This document shows, piece after piece, positions 17,588 through 25,426 of a stretch of DNA of 64,000 nt (positions within the stretch are counted from its first letter, which is position 1; each line of letters opens with the position of its first letter). A program made the position numbers and the translations under genes. The stretch is taken from positions 620,001-684,000 of the forward strand of contig CP064971.1 of assembly GCA_016699325.1 (NCBI GenBank). The letters run 5' to 3'. Under the pieces are notes generated by a model, which saw nothing but the letters and a program-made list of their open reading frames with translations, was not told where the DNA came from and did no database searches. Source of the DNA: Methanolinea sp. GTDB taxonomy: Archaea > Halobacteriota > Methanomicrobia > Methanomicrobiales > Methanospirillaceae.

Positions 17588-17944
17588 TTAGTGGTCGCAC
17601 ATGCTCTCGCCCGGCACAATCCTATCTTGTGCAAAGCAGAGTGCGACCTCGTCCACCGAGCCCTGTATTCCGAGAATGACGCCGATACCCTGCTCTTCGA
17701 AGAGCCGTACCGCTTTCATTCCCATGCCGCCGGCAAGAACATGCGTTATCCCGCATGAGGCCAGCATCCGGGGGAGTTTTCCCGGCTCGTGCCCGGGACT
17801 GATGATATATTCCTGTTGTACGATCTCCTGGCCCCTGATATGGTAGATTACGTACCTCTCGCAGTGGCCGAAGTGTGAGGAAACACCGGATCCATCAGCT
17901 GCGATGGCGATCCGCTTTATTGCCGGTTCAACCTTGCCGTCCAT
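17588..17944 (-). CDS. NifX/NifB-C-terminal family cluster-binding protein (copy 2)
   Basis: Protein of 118 residues of the dinitrogenase iron-molybdenum cofactor-binding family (RIAIAADGSGVSSHFGHCERYVIY, with the usual HFG signature; VLAGGMGMKAVRLFEEQGI). Family members bind Fe-S or Mo-Fe-S clusters, but no nifHDK is present, so nitrogen fixation should not be assumed. It is the last gene of a minus-strand cluster, 3 bp after the DUF5320 gene. A second homologue heads the same cluster at 20474-20809. Confidence 0.85.
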   Translation of the reverse strand: MDGKVEPAIKRIAIAADGSGVSSHFGHCERYVIYHIRGQEIVQQEYIISPGHEPGKLPRMLASCGITHVLAGGMGMKAVRLFEEQGIGVILGIQGSVDEVALCFAQDRIVPGESMCDH

Positions 17945-17947
17945 GGA

Positions 17948-18247
17948 TCAGTATCTCCAGCACCATCCCCCGAACCTTCCGCCACGCCTGCCGCCGCCAA
18001 ATCCTCTTCCGCATCCCCAGGGGATACCACCGCGGCCTCTTCCGTAGACGGCCGGTCCGGGTCCCCATGCAGGCCATGCAGGAGGGAGCTGTGACTGATC
18101 GGGAGCCTGTTCCTGAGGTTCTGTACCAGCCGCCTGGGGGGTCGTCCCCTGTTGCGGCACGGGCAGGCGGCCGGTTGCACACCAGCCCCGGCCCCACCCG
18201 GTCATGGGCCCCCGTCCCAGGGGGCCGGTTCTATCAAATCCTGGCAT
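17948..18247 (-). CDS. DUF5320-type Gly/Arg/Trp-rich small protein
   Basis: Protein of 99 residues opening with MPGFDRTGPLGRGPMTGWGR, the hallmark of DUF5320, followed by a Pro/Gln-rich middle and a Gly/Arg/Trp-rich tail (GRGRGGIPWGCGRGFGGGRR). Function is unknown. Such proteins are repeatedly found beside NifX-like and MinD-ferredoxin genes in anaerobes, as here. The ATG at 18247 follows CAGGTG, and a palindromic operator-like site lies upstream. Confidence 0.8.
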   Translation of the reverse strand: MPGFDRTGPLGRGPMTGWGRGWCATGRLPVPQQGTTPQAAGTEPQEQAPDQSQLPPAWPAWGPGPAVYGRGRGGIPWGCGRGFGGGRRGGRFGGWCWRY

Positions 18248-18273
18248 TGTGTTCAACACCTGGCACATTGGTG

Positions 18274-18310
18274 CCTTAATTACTCATATGAGTGAAAATA
18301 TATAAAGATG
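18274..18310 (-). promoter_or_regulatory. Promoter of the DUF5320/NifX-like genes with 12-bp palindrome
   Basis: On the minus strand a strong TATA box (CTTTATATATTTTC, about 18295-18308) is followed by the perfect palindrome ACTCATATGAGT (18282-18293) and then TAATTAAGG (18274-18282). The palindrome lies between TATA and the expected start, where a repressor would act. Nearly the same arrangement occurs at 20818-20850. Confidence 0.6.
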
Positions 18311-18330
18311 ATGTATTCGGCACGTCTGAA

Positions 18331-18747
18331 CTATCGATTACCCCATTCTCCCTGCCGGTGACGGCGGCGGCAGAGCCAGTCGCCAGGCACCATGGAGAGC
18401 GCGGTATCCTGCGGGCAGTTACCCTCAATCCGTCGCTCACACCTGCCAATCTCGATTCGTTTGCCGTGGATGAGCGCATCGGCCACCTTCTTGCGGGCTT
18501 CGTGGAGGTCTTTCCAGATCGTTCTCCGGGAGACCCCCATGACGGCACTTGCCTCTTCCTGCGCAAGACCGTTCAGATCGACAAGTTTCAGGAGTTCTAG
18601 CTCCTCAGGGAGAATTACAACGGTTTCTTCAAATGAAGGGGTGTTGCACTGCGGTGCATAGCAGCGGAGTGGTCCACAGGGATCAATACGTCGCTGCACC
18701 CGTGGGCGGCCTCGCCGTCTTGCTCCTTCCGGTCCTCGTTCATGCAT
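18331..18747 (-). CDS. DUF134/UPF0251 helix-turn-helix DNA-binding protein
   Basis: Protein of 138 residues with the DUF134 N-terminus (GRRRGRPR-like: ARRRGRPRVQRRID) and an HTH of sigma-70-region-4 type (LNGLAQEEASAVMGVSRRTI, then WKDLHEARKKVADAL). Predicted transcription regulator. It follows the second MinD-ferredoxin gene by 7 bp and so is probably co-transcribed with it. The two palindromic promoter sites of this cluster are natural candidate targets, which is an inference. The ATG at 18747 begins the conserved part; longer in-frame starts run into the upstream gene. Confidence 0.82.
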   Translation of the reverse strand: MHERGPEGARRRGRPRVQRRIDPCGPLRCYAPQCNTPSFEETVVILPEELELLKLVDLNGLAQEEASAVMGVSRRTIWKDLHEARKKVADALIHGKRIEIGRCERRIEGNCPQDTALSMVPGDWLCRRRHRQGEWGNR

Positions 18748-18754
18748 GATTCGG

Positions 18755-19618
18755 CTACCAAAGCTCCTGGGATATATTATCCCAGATACACCTAATTGCT
18801 TCCGATGCCGGAACATCGTACTCGGTTACCGGCCGTCCCATCCGTACCGCTTCCATGACGGCTTCATCATAGGGTATCTCTCCCCTGAACACCAGTTCCT
18901 TTTTCCTGCAATAGTCCCTGATCTCTCCCGATATCCGGGAATTGAGGTCGGACTTGTTGATAACCACCGATACCTGCGTCCTGAGACTACGGCTGACCCG
19001 GACCACCCGTTCGAGATCGTGGAGCCCTAAAACGCTCGGTTCGGTCACCACCATCACGTGATCGGTCCCGGTGATAGTCGCGATAAGCGGGCACCCGATC
19101 CCCGGTGGGCCGTCGATGAGCATCAAGTCGCAGTCGTTATTTCGGGAAAGCGCCATTTTTTTGATATCCGATACGAGGAGCCCTGAGTTCGCGGCTCCGG
19201 GTGCGAGCCGGGCATGCACTAGGTTCCCGTAGGAAGTCTGTGAATAGAAGATCTCACCAACGATGCGGGGCTGCATGCTGACCGCCCCGGAAGGACAGAC
19301 CAGCCTGCAGACCCGGCAGCCCTCACACCGGCCGGGATCAACGCTGAATGTCCCGTTGACCATCGAGATTGCATCGAACCGGCAGGCATCGCTGCAGATC
19401 CCGCATGCCGTGCAGATACCGGGATCTATGCACGCCGCTTCCATCCCGTAAAAATCCTTTCGTTCGAGGATCTGGGGATTCAGGAGCAACTCGAGGTTTG
19501 CGGCATCAACGTCGCAGTCGACCATGACCCGCGAACGGATGCATATCTGGGCAATCGCCCCGGTAACCACCGTCTTTCCGGTCCCCCCCTTTCCGCTGAC
19601 CACCGCGAACCGGATCAT
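18755..19618 (-). CDS. MinD/ParA-type P-loop ATPase with inserted ferredoxin domain (second)
   Basis: Protein of 287 residues. It starts MIRFAVVSGKGGTGKT, a deviant Walker A motif. A two-cluster ferredoxin module (CTACGICSDACRFDAI and CEGCRVCRLVCPSGA) is inserted at about residues 60-105. LMLIDGPPGIGCP is the Walker B-type region and VVINKSDLN follows. Related to Mrp/NBP35-like and MinD proteins thought to handle Fe-S clusters. The ATG overlaps the stop of the paralogous upstream gene (ATGA), with GGGAGGGGGC before it. Exact role is unknown. Confidence 0.88.
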   Translation of the reverse strand: MIRFAVVSGKGGTGKTVVTGAIAQICIRSRVMVDCDVDAANLELLLNPQILERKDFYGMEAACIDPGICTACGICSDACRFDAISMVNGTFSVDPGRCEGCRVCRLVCPSGAVSMQPRIVGEIFYSQTSYGNLVHARLAPGAANSGLLVSDIKKMALSRNNDCDLMLIDGPPGIGCPLIATITGTDHVMVVTEPSVLGLHDLERVVRVSRSLRTQVSVVINKSDLNSRISGEIRDYCRKKELVFRGEIPYDEAVMEAVRMGRPVTEYDVPASEAIRCIWDNISQELW

Positions 19619-20466
19619 GCCCCCTCCCAAAGCGCCCTGCATGCCCCGCCGATTGCACGGAACCGCTCTTTCCATACAGGATCCCTGCGGGATATGAGGT
19701 CTCCGGAACCCTGGATCTCGGCTATCTTTCGTTCGAACGGGATAACCGCGAGCACCGGGATCTTCTTCTCTTTACAGAACCGTAGTGCCGCTTCGTCCTT
19801 CCCATCGCTCCGGTTGATAACCACTCCTGACGGAATTCCCATCTGCGAGGTCACGTCATATGCAAGCGCGAGATCGTGGAGACCAAAAGGAGTTGATTCG
19901 GTAACAAGGATGCAGACATCCGACCCCTGGAGGGTTTCTACTACGGGGCAGGATGTCCCTGGAGAGGCATCGAGAATGACCCACGCAGCACTCCCTGCAG
20001 CGTCTTTTGCTTTCTGTATCACCTTCACTGCCAGCACTTCACCTTCATTGAGCGTGCCGGTCACCAGCCTGAATGAGGTGGTAATTGCTCGTTCCGTAAC
20101 GGTCCCAATCGGACGGGGGATCTCCGCGATCGCTCCCACGGGGCAGGCGATGGTGCACCCTCCGCAGGAATGGCAGTGTTCAGGGAAGAAAAGTACCCGG
20201 TCCTTTGCCGCAACAAGCGCCCCGAACGCACAGAACCTGGCACAGTCACCACAGAGCGTGCAACGGTCCGGATCGACATCCGGAACCATGATCGTCACCG
20301 GAGTCACTACCGCCCGGGCTTCCGGGAAAAAGAGGTGCAGGTTCGGCTCTTCGACGTCACAGTCAACGAGCGTTACCGGGTCTGAAGCGGCAAGAGACCA
20401 GGCAAGGTTGGCGGCAACCATGCTCTTCCCGGTTCCCCCTTTTCCGCTTGCAACAGTAATTATCAT
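19615..20466 (-). CDS. MinD/ParA-type P-loop ATPase with inserted ferredoxin domain (first)
   Basis: Protein of 283 residues and a paralogue of the next gene. It has MIITVASGKGGTGKSMVAAN (deviant Walker A), a ferredoxin insert with CTLCGDCARFCAFGA and CHSCGGCTIACPVGA, and WVILDASPGTSCPV as the Walker B region. Tandem MinD-ferredoxin pairs suggest a heterodimer. It follows the NifX-like gene at 20474-20809 by 7 bp. A role in metal-cluster assembly or transfer is likely from family and context, but not shown. Confidence 0.88.
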   Translation of the reverse strand: MIITVASGKGGTGKSMVAANLAWSLAASDPVTLVDCDVEEPNLHLFFPEARAVVTPVTIMVPDVDPDRCTLCGDCARFCAFGALVAAKDRVLFFPEHCHSCGGCTIACPVGAIAEIPRPIGTVTERAITTSFRLVTGTLNEGEVLAVKVIQKAKDAAGSAAWVILDASPGTSCPVVETLQGSDVCILVTESTPFGLHDLALAYDVTSQMGIPSGVVINRSDGKDEAALRFCKEKKIPVLAVIPFERKIAEIQGSGDLISRRDPVWKERFRAIGGACRALWEGA

Positions 20467-20473
20467 GAACCGC

Positions 20474-20809
20474 CTATTGTTCCTTCAGCCCTCCGCTCTT
20501 GTATGCGGCGATGGCGTCCCTGACCGTGCTTCCTGCCTGATCGTAGAGGAGGATGGTGATCCCTCCGGCCTTCAGTGCCCCAAGGGCATTTCCACCGATC
20601 CGTGCAGTGACGAGCACCTGTACATTCTTATCGAGTAGGAACTGCGCAGCCCGGGGCCCGACCCCCCCCATGCCCTCGGCAGCGGGGTTCTTATACGATT
20701 CGGTCGTCCCGCTTTCCGCATCGAAGATCACATAATACGGTGCACGCCCGAACCGTTCGTCGACCAGGTCTCCGGGTTCAGGTCCCTTGGATGGAATACA
20801 GATTCGCAT
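20474..20809 (-). CDS. NifX/NifB-C-terminal family cluster-binding protein (copy 1)
   Basis: Protein of 111 residues (MRICIPSKGPEPGDLVDERF, GRAPYYVIFD, VLVTARIGGNALGALKAGGI), a member of the dinitrogenase iron-molybdenum cofactor family. It is the first gene of the minus-strand cluster NifX-like, MinD-Fd, MinD-Fd, DUF134. It diverges from the B12-binding-type radical SAM gene across about 140 bp holding a palindromic operator-like site. Confidence 0.86.
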   Translation of the reverse strand: MRICIPSKGPEPGDLVDERFGRAPYYVIFDAESGTTESYKNPAAEGMGGVGPRAAQFLLDKNVQVLVTARIGGNALGALKAGGITILLYDQAGSTVRDAIAAYKSGGLKEQ

Positions 20810-20817
20810 GGTTCTTC

Positions 20818-20850
20818 CCTTAATTATTTCTCATATGCGTATAATGAACA
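20818..20850 (-). promoter_or_regulatory. Promoter of the NifX-like/MinD operon with near-palindrome
   Basis: TCTCATATGCGT (20829-20840) resembles the perfect palindrome ACTCATATGAGT at 18282-18293, and both sites are flanked on the same side by CCTTAATTA (here 20818-20826). A weak minus-strand TATA-like stretch (TTCATTATAC) lies just upstream. A shared repressor for both transcripts is inferred. Confidence 0.55.
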
Positions 20851-20948
20851 CTCCCGTCCCGGCATCAGGACAGGATACCGATTCGTGCCAGAGAGTATCG
20901 GATAATCAGGAGTTTAATATTTCTCTCAAGCGTATGGGTACAGTGCGA

Positions 20949-22256
20949 ATGCAGGTCCAGGTCATCTCCCCGGGATTCTATACCTATGGTGCCATGGTAA
21001 TCGGGGGGCTCCTCAGGTCGGCCGGTGCCTCGGTCACCCTCCACCGGGACTTTTCTGCGGACCCGTCCCAAGTTGTATTTCTTAGTCTCTACTCTACCCA
21101 GCACCTGCTCGATCCGAAAATCCGGGACTTTATTTCCCGGGCACACCGGTCGGGAACGAAATGCTATGTCGGCGGGCCGGTCTCGGCAGCCCCTGGAATG
21201 GTCCTCGGAGAACTTGCCCCCGATGCCGTAGTCATCGGTGAGGGGGAAGAGGTCGTCATCTCACTCCTTACCCAGGGGTCACCTGGCACTATTCCCGGGA
21301 CTGCCTATGTCCGGGACGGCGAGGTAATCATCAACCCGCCCGTTACCCCGTCAACACTCGAGCGACCGCTCCCGCTCATTCCTGATGATATCGGATCCCA
21401 GGACATACGGGGTGCGAATGTCTACATCGAGACGCACCGGGGATGCCTCGGGGCCTGTAGTTTCTGCCAGGTGCCCCGGTTCTTCGGGAGATCCATCCGG
21501 AGCCGGGAGATCGGCGACATCCTTGCTGAAGTCCGGGCCTTCCGAGAGAAGGGTGCCCGGAGGATCTCTATCTCCGGCGGTACCGGTTCCCTCTACCAGT
21601 ACCGGGACGGAAAGATGGATCCCGGGTCCTTTGTTGACCTCCTGTCGGGAATGGCAGAGATAATGGGACCGCGGAATGTCTCAGCTCCCGACATCAGGGT
21701 CGACTGTATCAGTGACGAGATACTCGATGCCATCCGGAAATACACCATCGGATGGGTCTTCTTCGGCATCGAGTCCGGGAGCGATCGGGTCCTGGCCCAG
21801 ATGGGAAAGGGGGTGAACAGCTCCCAGGTCGCCGACGCGATCGCGGCATGCCGGCAGCACCGGCTCGCGGTTGCCGGGAGCTTCATCGTCGGCTATCCGA
21901 GCGAAGAGCCTGGTGATCACGAGCTGACAAAAACGTTTATCGCTGAGCATATTCTCGATGACCTCTTTGTTTCCATCGCAGAGCCACTCCCTTCGACCCC
22001 GCTCTCATCTCTTGCTCTCAGGACACCGCGGGAGGCAAACCCGCTTTTTATTCCCCACACCGGTGAATACCGCCCGTTGCACCTCACCGAAGCCGAAGCC
22101 CGCTTCTTTGACCTCTCCCTTCACGGAGCAATGTTCCGCACCCGGCCTCTCCTGGTGTCCGGCCCCCATTACGATACCTTCCTTGCAGAAGGGCGAAAAC
22201 AGGGAAGGGAAATCCGATCGGTGTACGACGTTCTCGAGAAATATCATGGGAAGTGA
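20949..22256 (+). CDS. B12-binding domain-type radical SAM protein
   Basis: Protein of about 435 residues. The N-terminal part (MQVQVISPGFYTYGAMVIGG, YVGGPVSAAPG, AVVIGEGEEV) looks like a Rossmann-type cobalamin-binding domain. THRGCLGACSFCQVPRFFGR holds the CxxxCxxC radical-SAM motif, and ISISGGTGSLYQY and FFGIESGSDRVL follow. It resembles archaeal B12/radical SAM families of the MJ_0865/MJ_1487 kind, which include methyltransferases acting on unactivated carbons. A role in McrA glutamine C-methylation is a testable inference. The start is uncertain (20934 or 20949); earlier in-frame starts would overlap the divergent promoter and gene. Confidence 0.8.
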   Translation: MQVQVISPGFYTYGAMVIGGLLRSAGASVTLHRDFSADPSQVVFLSLYSTQHLLDPKIRDFISRAHRSGTKCYVGGPVSAAPGMVLGELAPDAVVIGEGEEVVISLLTQGSPGTIPGTAYVRDGEVIINPPVTPSTLERPLPLIPDDIGSQDIRGANVYIETHRGCLGACSFCQVPRFFGRSIRSREIGDILAEVRAFREKGARRISISGGTGSLYQYRDGKMDPGSFVDLLSGMAEIMGPRNVSAPDIRVDCISDEILDAIRKYTIGWVFFGIESGSDRVLAQMGKGVNSSQVADAIAACRQHRLAVAGSFIVGYPSEEPGDHELTKTFIAEHILDDLFVSIAEPLPSTPLSSLALRTPREANPLFIPHTGEYRPLHLTEAEARFFDLSLHGAMFRTRPLLVSGPHYDTFLAEGRKQGREIRSVYDVLEKYHGK

Positions 22257-22290
22257 ATGGACGGGTTTGCTCCCGTTCCACTGGACCTCC

Positions 22291-22310
22291 GCTTTTCTGC
22301 TATGAAAAGC
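22291..22310 (+). terminator. Hairpin after the B12/radical SAM gene
   Basis: GCTTTTC-TGCTAT-GAAAAGC forms a perfect 7-bp stem with a 6-nt loop, 35 bp after the stop codon. A T-run (GACTTTTAAAC) follows about 9 bp later. Confidence 0.45.
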
Positions 22311-22313
22311 CTG

Positions 22314-22350
22314 GTTGACTTTTAAACAAGCATGCTTTATTTAAGTCAAC
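22314..22350. repeat. 37-bp dyad upstream of the mtr promoter
   Basis: GTTGACTT (22314-22321) and AAGTCAAC (22343-22350) are perfect 8-bp inverted repeats. Between them lies a perfect 10-bp palindrome AAGCATGCTT (22328-22337), offset by half a base from the outer centre. It lies about 60 bp upstream of the mtr TATA box and could be an operator or part of the upstream terminator. Confidence 0.55.
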
Positions 22351-22403
22351 TGTGAATGAGTTAAAAATCGCTGGAAAACCCGCCGTTTTGGGATTAAAAC
22401 GCA

Positions 22404-22552
22404 AAAAACCGGTATATAAGCAAAAATTTCGAAACCTTTAACTTATTACCGGCGCAACTGTTTCCTGAACCACAAAGGGTTTGTACTCGTTGTGAGTGGC
22501 AATGCATGATGAACACTCTCGTGCACTATTCAGCACGCAGGGAGGAGGCTAA
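22404..22552 (+). promoter_or_regulatory. mtr operon promoter and leader
   Basis: A clear TATA box (GTATATAAG, 22412-22420) preceded by an A-rich BRE-like stretch predicts a start near 22440 and a leader of about 115 nt. CGTGC/GCACG (22520-22524 with 22533-22537) can form a small hairpin directly before the strong ribosome binding site GGAGGAGG of mtrE. Confidence 0.6.
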
Positions 22553-23452
22553 ATGGAAAGTATTGTATTTGGCATTGGAATAACTGCTTTGGCAGGGGCA
22601 CTTGCCACCGTTGCCGGTGCTGCCGAGAACACTGAATCTGATATCGGATCACAGGGTGACCCGAACTCCCAGGTTCAGCTAGCTCCGCAGATGGGATATT
22701 TGCACCGGATCTTCAATAAAGCCATTGCCGGTGAACCGCCGGCATATGGGCTGTGGATTGCCCTTGGCGCCGGGCTTGCCTGGGCCTTTATGGCAATGCA
22801 GATTAACCCGATACTTGCACTCATTCTCGGAAGTACCATCGCCGTCTTCATCCAGGGAATCTATGCTACCACCGCATACCTGGGGAGAATTGCAAGTCTC
22901 GCTAAATTCGGACAGCCGGTATACATCGATATCCTGAAGTCGATGACAACGGTGACCATGGCACATGCCTTTGTCGCCATATTCACCACCGTGACCTTAT
23001 GCCACCTGATCAACGCCGCGCTTGGCCACCCGTTCCCGTTGCCGCTCCTCGGCATCGTTTGGGGTATCGCGCTCGGTGCAGCAGGGTCGGCAACCGGGAA
23101 CCCGTTCTATGGGAAGGAGCGGCAGTATCAGAACCAGAAGTACGGTGCAGGGGTCCCGATCGCTGCTTCCGGTAACATTGTCAGGTATGCCGAAGCTGGT
23201 GACAGGAACTCTCTTGATAACGGCTGGTTCTCCGCAAAGCTTGGCGGCCCGGCATCAGGAATCTGTTTCGGGCTGATCGTCTTCTTCGAACTCTGGCGAA
23301 CCGTGATCTTCGAAGGGATCGGCGCAGGCTGGGGTGCAATCATCGTCGGTATCATCCTGATCCTGCTATTCATGGTGATCGACCGGTACATCGAGGTCTG
23401 GGCCCGGAAGAACTTCGGCCCGTATACGAAGCCTGAGGGGGCATCCGCATGA
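22553..23452 (+). CDS. mtrE: Tetrahydromethanopterin S-methyltransferase subunit E
   Basis: Integral membrane subunit of 299 residues of the Na+-translocating methyltransferase that moves the methyl group from methyl-H4MPT to coenzyme M. Typical segments: an N-terminal membrane helix (TALAGALATVAGAAEN), DIGSQGDPNSQVQLAPQMGY, RIFNKAIAGEPPAYGLW and GNPFYGKERQYQNQ, with several further hydrophobic helices. First gene of the mtr operon; mtrD overlaps its stop (ATGA). Confidence 0.96.
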   Translation: MESIVFGIGITALAGALATVAGAAENTESDIGSQGDPNSQVQLAPQMGYLHRIFNKAIAGEPPAYGLWIALGAGLAWAFMAMQINPILALILGSTIAVFIQGIYATTAYLGRIASLAKFGQPVYIDILKSMTTVTMAHAFVAIFTTVTLCHLINAALGHPFPLPLLGIVWGIALGAAGSATGNPFYGKERQYQNQKYGAGVPIAASGNIVRYAEAGDRNSLDNGWFSAKLGGPASGICFGLIVFFELWRTVIFEGIGAGWGAIIVGIILILLFMVIDRYIEVWARKNFGPYTKPEGASA

Positions 23453-24285
23453 CCGCGATCGCTGCAAAACCGACAGCCGCTGACGCCATGGACATGACCG
23501 CGACCTTCATCGGTATCATCATTCTTCTCGTCATCATCGCCGCGACCTATTTCCTCGTCGGTTCCGGAATGGCGTTAATGGCCCTGATCGGCATTATCGT
23601 GGGCGGAATCTTCATCGGGTTCGGGGTGCACTTCGTGCCGGTCGGCGGTGCGCCCGCGGCAATGGGGCAGGCACCCGGTATCGCAACCGGAGTGGCAATG
23701 CTTGCGGCCGGAGCCGGGCTTGCCGGACTCTTCGGCGGTGCCTGGGCAGCTGAGCTCGGCATCGTTGTAGCAACTATCACCGGTGCAATCGGGGGAGGCC
23801 TGATGATGGCCATCACCTGCATGTTCGTGAACGTAATCTACGTCTTCGGCATGGGAATTCCCTCGGCATCAGGAAAGGTTGCAAAAGACCCGATTACCGG
23901 GGATACCCAGGCGGAATACAAATCGCAGGGGACTGAGGGACACGGGCTTCCGTTCGTCTCTTATATCGGCGGTGTCATTGGCGGCCTCTTTGGAGGTGCC
24001 GGAGGTACGCTCATCTACATAATGCTCCTTGGTGTTTACAAGGAAGAGCTCCCCGGAATGATGAACGCACTGCCAGGACAGGTCTTCCCTATCGCCGTCA
24101 CCCTCGCCGGTATCTTCGCCATTGGGATGTTCCTTGTTAATGCGGTGCTTGCTGCGTATAACATCACCGGTACGATCGAAGGACCCCATGACCCCAAGTT
24201 CAAGCGATTCCCCCGTGCTATCGTGGCTTCGGCAATCGCCTCCGCGGTCTGTGGGATGGTCGCGATCATGATCGTTGCGCTGTGA
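23449..24285 (+). CDS. mtrD: Tetrahydromethanopterin S-methyltransferase subunit D
   Basis: Membrane subunit of 278 residues, part of the MtrCDE sodium-translocating globe. Glycine-rich transmembrane segments are visible throughout (LIGIIVGGIFIGFGVHF, GIVVATITGAIGGGLMMAIT), with GIPSASGKVAKDPITGDTQ as a loop typical of MtrD. The ATG overlaps the mtrE stop, and mtrC follows after 9 bp. Confidence 0.95.
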   Translation: MTAIAAKPTAADAMDMTATFIGIIILLVIIAATYFLVGSGMALMALIGIIVGGIFIGFGVHFVPVGGAPAAMGQAPGIATGVAMLAAGAGLAGLFGGAWAAELGIVVATITGAIGGGLMMAITCMFVNVIYVFGMGIPSASGKVAKDPITGDTQAEYKSQGTEGHGLPFVSYIGGVIGGLFGGAGGTLIYIMLLGVYKEELPGMMNALPGQVFPIAVTLAGIFAIGMFLVNAVLAAYNITGTIEGPHDPKFKRFPRAIVASAIASAVCGMVAIMIVAL

Positions 24286-24294
24286 GGTGCTGAC

Positions 24295-25143
24295 ATGGCA
24301 ATAAAAGTTGAAAAGATAGAGGGAGGCATTCCCCACAACACGATCATGGTCGCCGGCCTCATCGCCACCGTGATCTGTGTATACCTCACCTATGCCAACG
24401 TGCTCACTGGCACCCAGTACTTCGCATTCTTCGGAGGACTGGCAACTGTCGCTGCCCTGGTCTGGGGAAGTCACACCATCAAGCACCTGTGCAGCTACGG
24501 TATTGGAACGGGCGTCCCGTCTGCCGGTATGATGGCATTCGGCTCAGGTGTCATTGCAATGCTTTTTGCGACCAAATACGGGATCGTTGCACCCATAATC
24601 GCCATAGTCCTGGCAGCAGTCATCGGGGCAATTCTCGGATACCTGTCCAACAATGTACTGAACATGAGGATCCCGGTAATGATCCAGTCCCTCGTGGAAA
24701 TGGCGATCATCGGGGCCCTGGTGCTCATGGGTTACGCCGCCATGATGAGCGGATCCTTCGAGCTTTCGGGACTTACAACCGGCAGCGTCAGCATCCTCGG
24801 ACTCTCACTTCCGAGCTACGAAGCCTCGTTCGTCGGCGGTGCACTCATCGCCACGGCCTTCATGCTCGGTGGTATCGCCATCCAGCACCCGTTCAATGCG
24901 TGCCTCGGCCCCAGCTGGACCCAGGACCGGATGCTCTACCTTGCAGCCGAATGTGGATTCCTTTCCATGATTGCCGCTGCGGTCATGTCCATGCCCCTCG
25001 TTGGCATGAGTGCGGCACTAGTGTCGCTGTTCGTCGCGGTCGTTGGCTGGTATTACACATACATCAAGTATATCGAACTCTCGAAGCGCGATGCAGCATC
25101 CTGGCTTGATGCCAAGCCGATACCTGAAGTGGAGGGACTGTAA
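24295..25143 (+). CDS. mtrC: Tetrahydromethanopterin S-methyltransferase subunit C
   Basis: Membrane subunit of 282 residues with about seven hydrophobic helices. KVEKIEGGIPHNTIMVAGL at the start, YGIGTGVPSAGMMAFGSGVI and QHPFNACLGPSWTQDRML are recognisable MtrC segments. With MtrD and MtrE it forms the sodium-pumping part. mtrB begins at the base after its stop codon. Confidence 0.95.
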   Translation: MAIKVEKIEGGIPHNTIMVAGLIATVICVYLTYANVLTGTQYFAFFGGLATVAALVWGSHTIKHLCSYGIGTGVPSAGMMAFGSGVIAMLFATKYGIVAPIIAIVLAAVIGAILGYLSNNVLNMRIPVMIQSLVEMAIIGALVLMGYAAMMSGSFELSGLTTGSVSILGLSLPSYEASFVGGALIATAFMLGGIAIQHPFNACLGPSWTQDRMLYLAAECGFLSMIAAAVMSMPLVGMSAALVSLFVAVVGWYYTYIKYIELSKRDAASWLDAKPIPEVEGL

Positions 25144-25144
25144 C

Positions 25145-25426
25145 ATGTACGTTGAGGTTCTTCCCGAATACGGCCTGGTCGTCGACCCCATGATCGGTAT
25201 CGTGACTACAGCAGGGGAGTCGCTTGCCCCCGTAATCGAGAAAGTGGCAGAACTCGAGGCTATTGCCGACGATGTCGTCAACATGCTCTCAGGAAAGGGC
25301 AACCTGCTTGCCTCATTCCCGGGACGTGACAACAACCTCTCGGTAGCCGGAGGGGTAACCGCCTTCTGGTACGGGCTTGCAGTGGGGCTCTTCATTGCAG
25401 GAATATACGTGTTCCATCTGATGTGA
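25145..25426 (+). CDS. mtrB: Tetrahydromethanopterin S-methyltransferase subunit B
   Basis: Protein of 93 residues with a single C-terminal transmembrane helix ([20 protein letters not shown]) and a short cytosolic N-terminal part ([20 protein letters not shown]). It belongs to the central stalk formed by MtrA, B, F and G. The ATG lies immediately after the mtrC stop; a longer in-frame extension into mtrC was not used. Confidence 0.93.
   Translation: MYVEVLPEYGLVVDPMIGIVTTAGESLAPVIEKVAELEAIADDVVNMLSGKGNLLASFPGRDNNLSVAGGVTAFWYGLAVGLFIAGIYVFHLM

Noticed and set aside
17588..20809. Nitrogen fixation genes
   Set aside because: Only NifX-like and MinD-ferredoxin proteins are present; nifH, nifD, nifK, nifE and nifN are absent, so a nif assignment is not supported.
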